DNA of 64,000 nt from Rhynchopus euleeides (Eukaryota > Euglenozoa > Diplonemea > Diplonemida > Diplonemidae), in the NCBI GenBank assembly GCA_963210315.1, contig OY723301.1:1798001-1862000 (forward strand). Direction: 5' to 3'. Numbering within the stretch: the first letter of the stretch is position 1; every line of letters starts with the position of its first letter. The notes under the pieces are model-generated. The model saw only the letters and a program-made list of their open reading frames with translations, ran no database searches and had not been told where the DNA came from. This document shows positions 55,480-64,000 of the stretch, one piece after another. The translations under genes were made by a program, and so were the position numbers.

Positions 55480-58107
55480 ATGGGACCACCACCTGCGATG
55501 CCTGTGCTGCTGTGCCTGCACGGGTCGCATCAGTCTGGTGAGGTGTTTTCGCAGAGGACTGCCACACTTGGCCGCAAGGCAGCACATCTGGTGCGCCTGG
55601 AGCTGCCCGACGGGCTGCAGGAGATGCCTCTGCGTGAGGGCGACGACCTCGCCATGCGGACGTGGTGGCGCCACTCGGATGACCCAGCCGCGGCCGACCC
55701 GCCTGCGGAAGTCGACGCTGCTGTTCAGTTCGTCCTTAACACCGCCCTCTCCCTCGAGGGCTGCGTCGGCCTTCTCGGGTTCAGCCAAGGCGCCGCCCTC
55801 TGTGCCTACACATTACGCGCCCTCGCCGACGCCGCCCGCTCCGGCACCCCCCACCCCGCCGCACGCAAGCTCCGCTTCGCCATCCTCTGCGGGGCACCGG
55901 AGTGCCGCACCGCCATCCCCACACCCATCCCCTGCAGCGCCGCCATCCCCACGCTGCACTGCGGCGGGGAGATGGACACCTTGGTGCCCTGGCGGCAGTC
56001 GGAGGGGCTGTCCAAAAAATTCCACGGGGCGGAGTTCTTCCGCCACGACGGGGGGCACGCTGTCCCGCAGGGGGCTGCGCATATCGGGCGCCTCATCGAC
56101 TTCATCCGGCAGCACACCCCTGCGGGGGAGGCGGTTGGGGCGAGGTTTGGGAGCCGTGAGGAGTACCTCGGCAACGAGGTTCTGCTTGAGGAGCTTTCTG
56201 GCCTCCGCGATATCTACGGGGAGGACTTTGCGTGGGAGGAGGAGGGCGGGGACATCTCCCGGGCTGCGCTGAGCGTTCCGACGAACAGCGATGATGCGGT
56301 GATGAGAATTTCCCTGAGGTTCCCAACGGACTACCCCGAATACCCCCCAGAGCTTTCATATGAGGAGTCTGGCCTGAGCAGGGTCTCGAAAACCCGCAGA
56401 TGGCACGCCGCCTTCCGGAGCCATGCCGACGAGCTGTTTGAGCTCCACGCTGGCGATGCAATGTGCTACCCAGTTCTCGAGGGGTTGAAGGAGTTCCTCC
56501 AAGACCACCCCGACGACGCCGGGCTGCAGCCCGACACCACCGAGACCCCCGCGAGTGACGAGCCACGCCGCTCCCCCAGCACCAGCCCCTCCCCTGCCGG
56601 GAGGGGCGCCTCCGCTCCGGCTGAACCCCCCCGACCCCGCCTCCTCACGCTGGAGGGTGAAAGCGAGGAGACGCGGGAGGCGAGCGCGAAGGCTGCCATG
56701 GCGTCCCTCGGGGTGCTTGCCATCACGGAGCAGGACTGGGCGGAGTCGTATGGGAAGGGGGGCAGGTGGAGCTACACCATAGGGCTTGTTGGGAAGCCCT
56801 CTGCCGGGAAGAGCACTCTGTTCAACGCGGCGACAGGGGATGCCACTGCGGCGAAGGTGGCGGCGCATCCCTTCACAACCATCGAGCCCAACACGGGGGT
56901 GGCGCACTGCGGCGTGCCGTGCCCCTGCATGCCATCCGAGCTTCCCGGCGGGGGGCAGTCTGCGCGGCACCCCTTCTTCGAGGCACACCCTGAGTCTGTG
57001 CCGTGCGGTGCGGAGCATGGGCACACTGCGTCGGGGCAGCGCTTCATCCCGCTGTCCATCAGGGATGTGGCAGGCTTGGTGCCCGGGGCATACCAGGGGA
57101 GGGGGAAGGGTAATAAATTCCTGGATGACCTCAACGACGCGGATGTGCTGGTGCATGTTGTGGATGCGAGCGGCATGACCAACGCGGAGGGGCAGCGGCG
57201 CGACGACAGCGAGATGCTCCAGAAATCCGAGGATGGCGCCACCGCCGGCTCCCTCGAGCGTGAGGTTCTGAAGGAGGTCCACTGGGTGCGCCTCGAGATC
57301 CACCAGTGGATCTACACCAACGTGCTGCGGAAGTGGGAGGCGATCTGCAGACGCCCCGAGAAGCTGCCCATCATGTTCACAGGCTACCACGCGACTGTGC
57401 CTCTCGTGATGCTCGCCGCGAGGAAGGCTGGCATCTCGCCCGAACAGATGGAGCACCCAGCCCTGTGGGAGTACACCATGCTCCACCGACTCGTCGCGGC
57501 CTTCATCCGCATCCGCTTCCCTGTGGTGATCGCGATGAACAAATGCGACGTGCCCTCTGCGAAGAAGAACGTTGAGTATGTGCGGCAGAGGCTTCCCACC
57601 GAGACTGTTGTTGAGCTCAGCGCAGACCTCGAGACCCAGCTGCTGAAGCTGCGCGACAAGGGGTTGATCCGTTATAAGGCAGGCGGGCTGCCTGAGGGGG
57701 AGGTGCCGCAGCACATTGTGAATTTCATGGAAGGGCATGGTGGCTCCACAGGGGTGGTGTCGGTGCTGTCGACGGCGATTGCGCTCCGCCCGACAACGCG
57801 TGTCTTCCCGGTGACAGATCCGGAGACGATGGCGTCATACGGAGGGGGTGTGCTGCAGCACTGCTTCCACCTCATCCCGGGGAGCTCTGCTGCTGATCTC
57901 TACAGGCACCTCTCGCATGGCCATTTTGTTGAGGGGGACTTCGTCAGGTCCACCGTTATCGATGCGGTGTCGGGGGCGGATGGGATTTTCAAGAAGGACC
58001 ATGTGTTGCCCCAGGGGTCTGTCGTGCGCATCATGACAAACAGGAAGTCGAAGTGGCAGAGCGGACACAGGGAGCAGCAGCTGCAGAAGCAGTCGAGGCA
58101 GAGCTGA
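55480..58107 (+). CDS. FSH1-like serine hydrolase / RWD / Obg-family GTPase fusion protein
   Basis: The protein has 875 residues. Residues 5-215 match the FSH1-type alpha/beta hydrolase family: LCLHGSHQSG near the start, nucleophile elbow GFSQGA with Ser102, Asp166 in GGEMDTLVP and His193 in GGHAVP, a complete catalytic triad. Residues 230-345 look like an RWD domain with its YPEYPPEL motif (285-292). Residues 432-855 are an Obg-family GTPase of the archaeal MJ1332 / yeast YGR210C type: P-loop GLVGKPSAGKST (435-446), G2 PFTTIEPNTG, G3 DVAGLVPGA, G4 NKCD (687-690), G5 LSAD (713-716), and a TGS-like C-terminus (about 770-855). Known relatives are tied to translation. RWD partners of DRG GTPases (DFRP2/Gir2) exist as separate proteins, so an RWD fused in cis makes sense; the hydrolase addition is odd. 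A Cys/His-rich insert lies at 477-513. One uninterrupted frame supports a true fusion. Confidence 0.9.
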   Translation: MGPPPAMPVLLCLHGSHQSGEVFSQRTATLGRKAAHLVRLELPDGLQEMPLREGDDLAMRTWWRHSDDPAAADPPAEVDAAVQFVLNTALSLEGCVGLLGFSQGAALCAYTLRALADAARSGTPHPAARKLRFAILCGAPECRTAIPTPIPCSAAIPTLHCGGEMDTLVPWRQSEGLSKKFHGAEFFRHDGGHAVPQGAAHIGRLIDFIRQHTPAGEAVGARFGSREEYLGNEVLLEELSGLRDIYGEDFAWEEEGGDISRAALSVPTNSDDAVMRISLRFPTDYPEYPPELSYEESGLSRVSKTRRWHAAFRSHADELFELHAGDAMCYPVLEGLKEFLQDHPDDAGLQPDTTETPASDEPRRSPSTSPSPAGRGASAPAEPPRPRLLTLEGESEETREASAKAAMASLGVLAITEQDWAESYGKGGRWSYTIGLVGKPSAGKSTLFNAATGDATAAKVAAHPFTTIEPNTGVAHCGVPCPCMPSELPGGGQSARHPFFEAHPESVPCGAEHGHTASGQRFIPLSIRDVAGLVPGAYQGRGKGNKFLDDLNDADVLVHVVDASGMTNAEGQRRDDSEMLQKSEDGATAGSLEREVLKEVHWVRLEIHQWIYTNVLRKWEAICRRPEKLPIMFTGYHATVPLVMLAARKAGISPEQMEHPALWEYTMLHRLVAAFIRIRFPVVIAMNKCDVPSAKKNVEYVRQRLPTETVVELSADLETQLLKLRDKGLIRYKAGGLPEGEVPQHIVNFMEGHGGSTGVVSVLSTAIALRPTTRVFPVTDPETMASYGGGVLQHCFHLIPGSSAADLYRHLSHGHFVEGDFVRSTVIDAVSGADGIFKKDHVLPQGSVVRIMTNRKSKWQSGHREQQLQKQSRQS

Positions 58108-58375
58108 GGTTGGCCGGGGGGGGGTGTGTGTGTGGGAGATCTCAAAAAACGGAAGCACGCAAACACGCCACGCCGTGAAGCTGTTTCATTTTGTATTGCC
58201 CGGCCCTGCTGGGTGGGGGGTGGGGTGGGGTGGGGTGTGGGGCTGGGCTTTGCTCCGGGGGGAGGGAAGGGGGGGAGAATCCGCTCTCTTTGACCCCCCC
58301 CCCTGGGAATTTCCCGGAAAAAAACAATATGATCACTCTTGTGTGGCGCAGGGGAGGAGGGCCTCCCCGGCTCTG

Positions 58376-58408
<33 letters not shown>

Positions 58409-59066
58409 CCACCTTCCCTAGCCTGTGGTTTGCTTTCTCCACCCCCACTGCACGGAACTAGCCAAGACCGTGCTGGAGTGTCGGTGGTATCGTGTTGCGT
58501 GACAGGCCCTGCGTGTGTGTAGTGTCCAACTTTCCGGCGAGTGGGGCAACCGCATCGCTTATGGGTTGCCAGCTGCAAGTGGAGGCAGGATTGACGGGAC
58601 ACTATCAGGGGAGGTGTTGTGATGCTGTGCTCCGCACTCTCGTTGGGTGGCGGGGGGGATTTGGATGTGGCAGGCGCAGTTCAGCATATCTCGGTGCGGA
58701 AGCTGCCAAGTTAGCATTTTTTTTGCTTTTGTGCGTGCTGTGCGGCCCAGCCCCCTCAAAAAAAAGAAGCCGCTGGCATGGCGTCCCCTCTCACCCCCCC
58801 CCCCCCCTAAAGCGTTGATCACCTGTTTTTTTGGCTGGATTTGGCGCACAAACGACAGCCTTATCTTTTTGCAGCTTTTGCGGGGACAAAGCTATCATCC
58901 CAAACCTTTGCTTCCCGAAACCACTGCCAGAATCACCCAACCGCCACCACCACCACCACCCCCCTCCAGGGAACCCCTGCTGCACCAAGCAGGAGGGATG
59001 GGCTGAGTACACAACATCACAGCATCCCCCCCCCCTCCCCCCTTGCACCCCCCCCCTGCCCCCACC
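58108..59066. other. Intergenic region between the GTPase fusion and PPR genes
   Basis: No gene is seen. It contains G runs, a CT microsatellite at about 58376-58404, and just before the next start codon a C-rich tract preceded by CACAG (near 59022), a plausible trans-splice acceptor. Confidence 0.5.
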
Positions 59067-60722
59067 ATGCCACCGCCACACCTCAGCCCAGCCTTGCGTC
59101 ACCCCGCCGCCTCCGGCGGCAAGGCTATCTCCGCTGCATCCGCGGGGCACCGCCGCAGCGCCCCGCCGCTCCCAACCCCCACCACCCCGCCTGTGCGGGG
59201 CGGGGTCAGCGACAGGCAGGCATCGATCTACCTCAAGCTGAAGTACCGCGCCTGGGATGTGCGAAACCGGGAAGCGGACTACCGGAGGTGCTTTGGCTAC
59301 AGGCAGAGGTGGGGGGGGCTTCTGGAGGAGCTGCGGGAGATGCGGAGGAGGGGGTGGGATGTCGGGACGGAGGCCTACAACACTGCGCTGCGGAGGTATG
59401 GGGGGGCGGGGAAGGCGCTTTACGCAGGGCGGACCTACTGCGACATGGCACGCCACTCCGTCACGCCCGATGCCACAACATACCGCCTCCTCCTGAATGT
59501 CTACGCTCGGGCGGGGCACCGCGTGCCTGGCGCGCGCCGCATCATCACCGAAGCATGGCACCGCCTCACAGAGATCGAGCGCCGCAACGGCAGCACCGTC
59601 TCCCTCCCTTCATGCCACTCCCTCATACGTGCGCTCTGCCTGACAGGCGATGTCCAAACCGCTTCCAAAATGGTCAACGCCCTGCTCGACAGCGACGCAT
59701 CTCTCGCGCAGGACCCCTACGCCGTGGAGAAGCTCTCCGCCCCTCTGATTAACGCCAGCAGGCATGACTGGGGCAGCGCATCGCGCCACACCCGCAGGGT
59801 GCTCCTCAGCAGGGCAAACCACACAGGGCGGCTGCAGGAGGGCGCCCCCTCTCCGCCCACACTGCTCCTGTTGGAGGCGGAGGGGGCAGATGCGGAGACA
59901 GACAGCGGGCTCCGCCCGCTCCGCCGGGACACGCTGGAGTTTATCCTCAAAGGAGCTGCCTCCTGCGGGATGTACGCCGAGTCCCTGCAGGCTGTGCATC
60001 TGATGCGACTGTCGGGGCATACCCTCACCGCACGCTGCTGGGGCCATCTGCTGCGGGCTGCGCTGCGGAGTGGGTGTGGTGGCTTTGGCAGGCGGCGGCG
60101 ACGGCAGCGCCCCACGACCCTCGGGGAGGCGGGGCGTGCCCTGCAGGAGGCGTTGAAGGTGTGGCGCCGGATGATATCGCAGCCGGAGCAGCGACTGGAC
60201 GACTTCGGGCTGCAGCAGTTCTTCGAGCTGTGCTATCTGGAGGCGGCTCTCGCAGAGAGGTGGCGGCAGATCGCAGGCGGTGGTGGCGGCGGAGCCGGTG
60301 CCAGCTTCGCACAGGCTGTGGAGCGCGGGTTCCACGCCTTCAGCCAGCACACCTCAGGGGAGAGCCGTGCCTTGGGACGGTCGATTCACGTCTGGGGTGG
60401 CCTGATGCTCCTGGCTGCGCGGTGCAACGACACCCGCAGTGTGGGTGAGGTGTACGCACTCTACCTCCAGCGGCTGGGAAAGCCGTGGAGGCCATCGGAG
60501 GCGGTGGCACGCAGGGTGCGACGCGCCCTGCGGCTGGCCGGGAGGAGGGCGTCACGGCAGAAGGCACCCCTCGCGGTGGGGGGTGGCGGCATTGCCAGAG
60601 CACCCTCAGCACAGCCTGCAGTCAGCAAGATGCCTGACGTGTGTGTGGATGCCACGCGCGAGAGAGGGAGTTCTGCTGAAGGGGCCAGGCTATCTCATGA
60701 ACTCATGAGCCAAACGTGTTGA
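59067..60722 (+). CDS. Pentatricopeptide-repeat (PPR) protein, probably mitochondrial
   Basis: The protein has 551 residues. The start at 59067 lies in CACCATGCC, the first ATG of the frame after a C-rich tract. Residues 1-45 are rich in Ala, Ser, Arg and Pro without acidic residues, fitting a mitochondrial targeting peptide. PPR-type helical pairs are seen at about 101-135 (AYNTALRRYGGAG), 136-170 (TTYRLLLNVYARAG), 180-214 (SCHSLIRALCLTGDVQTASK) and 300-345 (TLEFILKGAASCGMYAESLQ). Further alpha-helical segments follow (GGAGASFAQAVERGFHAF, EVYALYLQRLG). PPR proteins bind organelle RNA in editing, processing or mitoribosome assembly. The RNA target cannot be read from the few repeats here. Glycine and arginine runs near 350 and 410 are linkers. 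The last 40 residues are disordered. It lies downstream of the GTPase fusion on the same strand. Confidence 0.85.
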   Translation: MPPPHLSPALRHPAASGGKAISAASAGHRRSAPPLPTPTTPPVRGGVSDRQASIYLKLKYRAWDVRNREADYRRCFGYRQRWGGLLEELREMRRRGWDVGTEAYNTALRRYGGAGKALYAGRTYCDMARHSVTPDATTYRLLLNVYARAGHRVPGARRIITEAWHRLTEIERRNGSTVSLPSCHSLIRALCLTGDVQTASKMVNALLDSDASLAQDPYAVEKLSAPLINASRHDWGSASRHTRRVLLSRANHTGRLQEGAPSPPTLLLLEAEGADAETDSGLRPLRRDTLEFILKGAASCGMYAESLQAVHLMRLSGHTLTARCWGHLLRAALRSGCGGFGRRRRRQRPTTLGEAGRALQEALKVWRRMISQPEQRLDDFGLQQFFELCYLEAALAERWRQIAGGGGGGAGASFAQAVERGFHAFSQHTSGESRALGRSIHVWGGLMLLAARCNDTRSVGEVYALYLQRLGKPWRPSEAVARRVRRALRLAGRRASRQKAPLAVGGGGIARAPSAQPAVSKMPDVCVDATRERGSSAEGARLSHELMSQTC

Positions 60723-61355
60723 AGCAGCGCTTCTGTGCGACGGAGGGGAGAAGGGGAGAAGACACGATATATCTCCTATCGTTGCTGCATCGTCTGGCGT
60801 GGGTGGGTTGCGTTTCGTGATGGAGGAGGGGGTGACGGGTCTGGGATGGTGACGCCTGACGGCCACCATTCCCCTCCCCTTCATGCACCTCCGTGCATGC
60901 CTGGACTAGCCCTGTGGGCTGAAGGCCCATTGTTGTGTGGTGGTGTCGCCTCTCGTGTCCGAGAGGGGGTGGTGAGAGGGTGTGCCATCCGCCCTGTTGC
61001 TCCAGGTGGTGCGGGGCGGTTGTGTTGTTCTCTGCGGATAGTTGGGATCGCATCAAGGCCAGGTGATGGGTGTTGATCCACACTGGCCCCCTGTGGGTGA
61101 CCAAAAAACCGTTCGCTGTCGCACCCCCTCCCCCCTTCCGCCATCGAAGGGGTCTGCGTTCCAACAAAACAACTTTCGGCAGTAATTGGTTTGTTGTCTC
61201 GTTTTGCTGTCACTTTACGATCCAGCGGGGGCACAGATAGTTTTTTGTATATCATCGGCACCCCCCCCCCCCCACCACCCGCAGGTTTGCACGCGAAACC
61301 TATCGTGCATTACACCTGCCACACCACCCCTCTACACCCTCCTCCACACCTAGAC
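60723..61355. other. Intergenic region
   Basis: No gene is seen. A C run and a short pyrimidine tract (61261-61350), ending with CACACCTAG, come just before the possible small gene at 61356. Confidence 0.5.
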
Positions 61356-61577
61356 ATGTCTGCTATCGAGAGGGCGCGCAACGCCACGGTGGAGGAGCTG
61401 CCGCCGGATGTGGAGAACCACGACTTCCACTTCATCTGATGGAACAGGAACGCAGCCAGGCACCATGCCTTGAGCTGCGACATCCGCGACCTGGAGGAGT
61501 CGGGCGAGTCTTTCCTGAAGCGTTCGAAAATCCTGAAGCCTGCGCAGCCTGAAGCCGCACCGGCTGGCAGCCCTTAG
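61356..61577 (+). CDS. Possible small gene with in-frame TGA (27 codons, TGA, 45 codons)
   Basis: ATG at 61356 opens a frame of 27 codons (SAIERARNATVEELPPDVEN and on to FHFI) ended by TGA at 61437. The same frame stays open for 45 more codons to TAG at 61575. Those codons use GC-rich third positions and encode a charged, helix-friendly stretch (SCDIRDLEESGESFLKRSK) like a real protein. It could be a selenoprotein or a read-through product, a decayed gene, or a chance frame. TGA is a normal stop in the CAP, GTPase and PPR genes, so a general TGA reassignment is unlikely. I do not recognise the family. Confidence 0.35.
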
Positions 61578-64000
61578 ATGCCTGCATGGTCCATCTCCCA
61601 CCCCAGGTAGGAGAGCGGGTTTTCTAAGCTTCGTAAGCAGAGGGGTGTGCCGAAATCGCCCAAGCGATGCGGGCCACACCCCATGCTTCCTTAAACATTC
61701 GTTCTGTTGCCCCCATCGCCCTCTCCCTCCTAGCCCCCTTCACATCCCCTCGCTGCTGCACACAGCCGCCCCCCCCCCCCCCTCACCCCCAGGTGTTCCC
61801 ATCTGGTCTGGGGGCTGTGGCGTCGCCGTGGCAGCAAAGGGGGAAGGGGAAGGATAAACAACATAACCGGGCTTTTGCTACTCTCTGTTTTTCTGCTTTC
61901 AACAACCAAAGGGGGTGGGGGGGGTGGGGGTGAGGTGTGCCGGTGGAGGTGGGGTCAACCCCCTATCTACCCTACCTGCCCCCCCCCCCCCACCCCAAGT
62001 CTCTCTCTCTCTCTCTCTCTTCTTCCTCATGACTGTGATTCGGCTTGCGGTGAAAGCCACATGTCCCTCAGCAAGGCAGTGCAGAAGGGGCGAGATATCA
62101 CACACGGAGCTAAGGCAGTGGGAATGCTGTGTGTAGGGCGGAAGGGGTGTGTCTGGGGGAGCAGAGAGATCAAGGCAAAAGAAACCCCCCCCCCCCCCCC
62201 TCCGTCTGCTGCCTCTCTCTGCCCCATCCACACCCCTCCCCCCCCATCCCCCCCTCCTCACACACACTCCCGCCCATTTCTCCTGTTCTGTGCCCTCACT
62301 CACTGCACGCAGCCTTTCTGTCTGGGGCGGCAGCTGCCTGGGTGTGTCTTGTCGTATTGATGCAGTCGGGGGTAGGGTGGGGTGGGCGGCTTGCTGCGGG
62401 AAGTAGGATGTTGCGGGAGGTTTTTGGAGGTGTGGGGACCTCCCCATCCACCCACCTTGCGCACCCTGCTTCATCAGCCCACCTTCATGCCCTCCCCTCC
62501 CCCCCTCTCCTCTCTTCTAAGACAAGACATATGCGCCTCTGACCGATGATATACCTGAAGTAATCTAAAACCCCCCCCCCCACCACCACCCCCTCCCCCC
62601 CTGTTGTTTGCAGTACACACAGTACCATGTCCATTTCCACAAGAGGGGTTGCACGGTGGGTCTCTCAAACAGAGCTTTTCCGATGCCTTCCCCTGATGGG
62701 GGAAAGGCGTCGGGGGCTGCCGAATCCAAGGGGGGTGGGGGTGGGTGGGGAGGTCTTGGACAACCTCCCTCTCCTCCTTTCCCCCCCCCCTTTTTTTTCA
62801 GCTCCCGATGTCCTTTCTGGGGTCTCCACCGTGTCGACGCCGGGATTTTCCCTTTATTCGTCTCCCCTGCCCTCCCTCCCCTCCCCACCCCCGGCAGCCG
62901 TGGTGGTGTCGCACAACCTCCAAGTTGGCTGGATGTGATCAAAGCAGAAAATCGCATGCATACATGATAGCCTCCCACTCGTCTGCCTGAGCACTTACAC
63001 CGGGATATTTTGTTTTTTTTGCATTGTATTGGGTGGTACCCTCCGCTCGGAAAGTGGCGGCCATCCCCCTCTCATTAAAGTTCAGTGCCATTCACTGCTG
63101 TGCCGAAAAATGGCGCGATATTCCCCTTGTTGTTTTCACACAGGACGGATCGATACCGCCCCACCCGCCCCATCCAGTTTTGCCCAATATTAAAGCCTTG
63201 TGGGTGAAACAGTGTGCGGTGTATGGGTGTGGGTGTCCCCGTTGGCGACTCCCCCTCCCCCCTTTTGGATGCTATGACACCAGTTACGCACATTTCCACA
63301 GATGAGTGCCTTGACGTTTGATCATGAGAACCAAAGAACGTTTTTGCATACCATCACAGCCTAATTGCCCACACAGTACAACAACACAACACAGGCCGGA
63401 AAAAGCACTGGATTTCAGACACAACCTGCATAACGAGTGAAGGGTGATCATTCTTGTGCTCCCTTCAAATTCTATTTCACTTCCCCCCTTTTGGATGCCT
63501 TGCGTAGGGGGAGGTTATGGCGTTCGGGGGATATGTGCCTGAGTTGCCTGTAGGGGGTCCTCCCACCACCCACCCACCCGCTCCCTTCTTCAGTCCTCCT
63601 GTGGCACATGCGCAGATGTCGGTATCCCGAAGGGGTCGTCGTTGGATACCCGCCAAACCACCACCACCACCCCGAACAGGCGATTGTACACAATACGCCG
63701 TCCTGTCAGCGTAATCCCAAATCTACACTGCGCAGTTGCTCTACAACACCCAGAGAATCACACACACACACCTCACACACTTCACACTTTTGCTGAACAG
63801 AAATATCTGAGAACTAACACACAATCTCTGAGAACACACCAGCACACACACACACAGATCACACGGGAGCCCCCCGTTTCGTTCTTTTCCCCCGTGGAAA
63901 AAAGGAGCAAAAAAAACTCCCCTCTCCCCCACACCAACACACACACAGTGCCCTACTAGTTCACCGCAAACAACACCACCCGAAAAAAATTACCACACGC
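61578..64000. other. C-rich low-complexity region, no gene seen
   Basis: Apart from the hairpin at 61642-61682, this end of the window holds homopolymer C and G runs, a CT microsatellite (about 61999-62020) and CA-rich stretches (63750-63950). ORFs on both strands are proline- or glycine-rich products of these runs. It may lead into a gene beyond the window. Confidence 0.5.
61642..61682 (+). repeat. Two-step hairpin downstream of the small frame
   Basis: GGGGTGTG pairs with CACACCCC (8 bp) as the outer stem. ATCGC pairs with GCGAT over a CCAA loop as the inner stem. It lies 65 bp after the second stop. The internal loop does not show the UGA/GA pairs of a standard SECIS. It may instead be a terminator-like or 3' UTR structure. 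Confidence 0.55.

Noticed and set aside
56356..57738. Minus-strand open frame of 460 codons
   Set aside because: It lies antisense to the GTPase domain, whose motifs are intact on the + strand; GC-rich coding DNA often leaves the opposite strand open.
61642..61682. SECIS element
   Set aside because: The hairpin lacks the UGA/GA core pairs and has a 4-nt loop, smaller than known SECIS loops.

Overview
The window looks like nuclear DNA of a GC-rich protist. My best guess is a euglenozoan, possibly a diplonemid. The reasons are that all supported genes lie on the + strand and are mostly intronless, that the one intron I can infer has no GT-AG borders but has complementary ends (as in the nonconventional introns of euglenids and diplonemids), that long pyrimidine tracts precede several start codons, that a PPR protein is present, and that degenerate TTAGGG-type repeats occur. 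No single feature proves the lineage.

Layout. 1-3270: no gene; two diverged copies of a dispersed repeat. 3271-4489 and 44230-45248: two halves of one secreted protein (CAP/SCP domain, Pro/Thr stalk, LamG-like C-terminal domain). They are interrupted in frame by about 39.74 kb. 46760-47782: acidic protein with a helix-turn-helix-like core, function unknown. 48065-50905: element with 18-bp terminal inverted repeats enclosing a head-to-head telomere-like array. 55480-58107: an unusual fusion of an FSH1-type serine hydrolase, an RWD domain and an Obg-family GTPase. 59067-60722: PPR protein. 61356-61577: possible small gene with an in-frame TGA. The rest is C-rich, low-complexity intergenic DNA.

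The main finding is the 39.74-kb insert. It begins and ends with a perfect 14-bp inverted repeat (TAGGGCCTGGCAAG / CTTGCCAGGCCCTA). Removing it rejoins the Pro/Thr stalk in frame, and CCTA is shared by both junctions, so the exact cut is ambiguous by 4 bp. The insert is built like a mobile element. A 5' terminal region (leader) occurs at 4489, 28849 and 29234, and its distal part again at 36029. Three of these leaders are each followed directly by a different satellite: a 120-bp unit (about 190 copies), 51-bp units, and a 10-bp unit (about 675 copies). A shared trailer follows the second and third arrays. The 3' terminal region of the insert is related to the repeats at 1-365 and 832-1165. Younger insertions are nested inside, including a 1,805-bp element with a 5-bp target duplication whose empty sites are still present nearby. 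I read the insert as a transposon-derived giant nonconventional intron belonging to a leader-satellite-trailer element family.

The genes show no obvious shared pathway. They look like a one-way transcribed cluster typical of genomes with trans-splicing, but no spliced-leader gene is present here to prove that.
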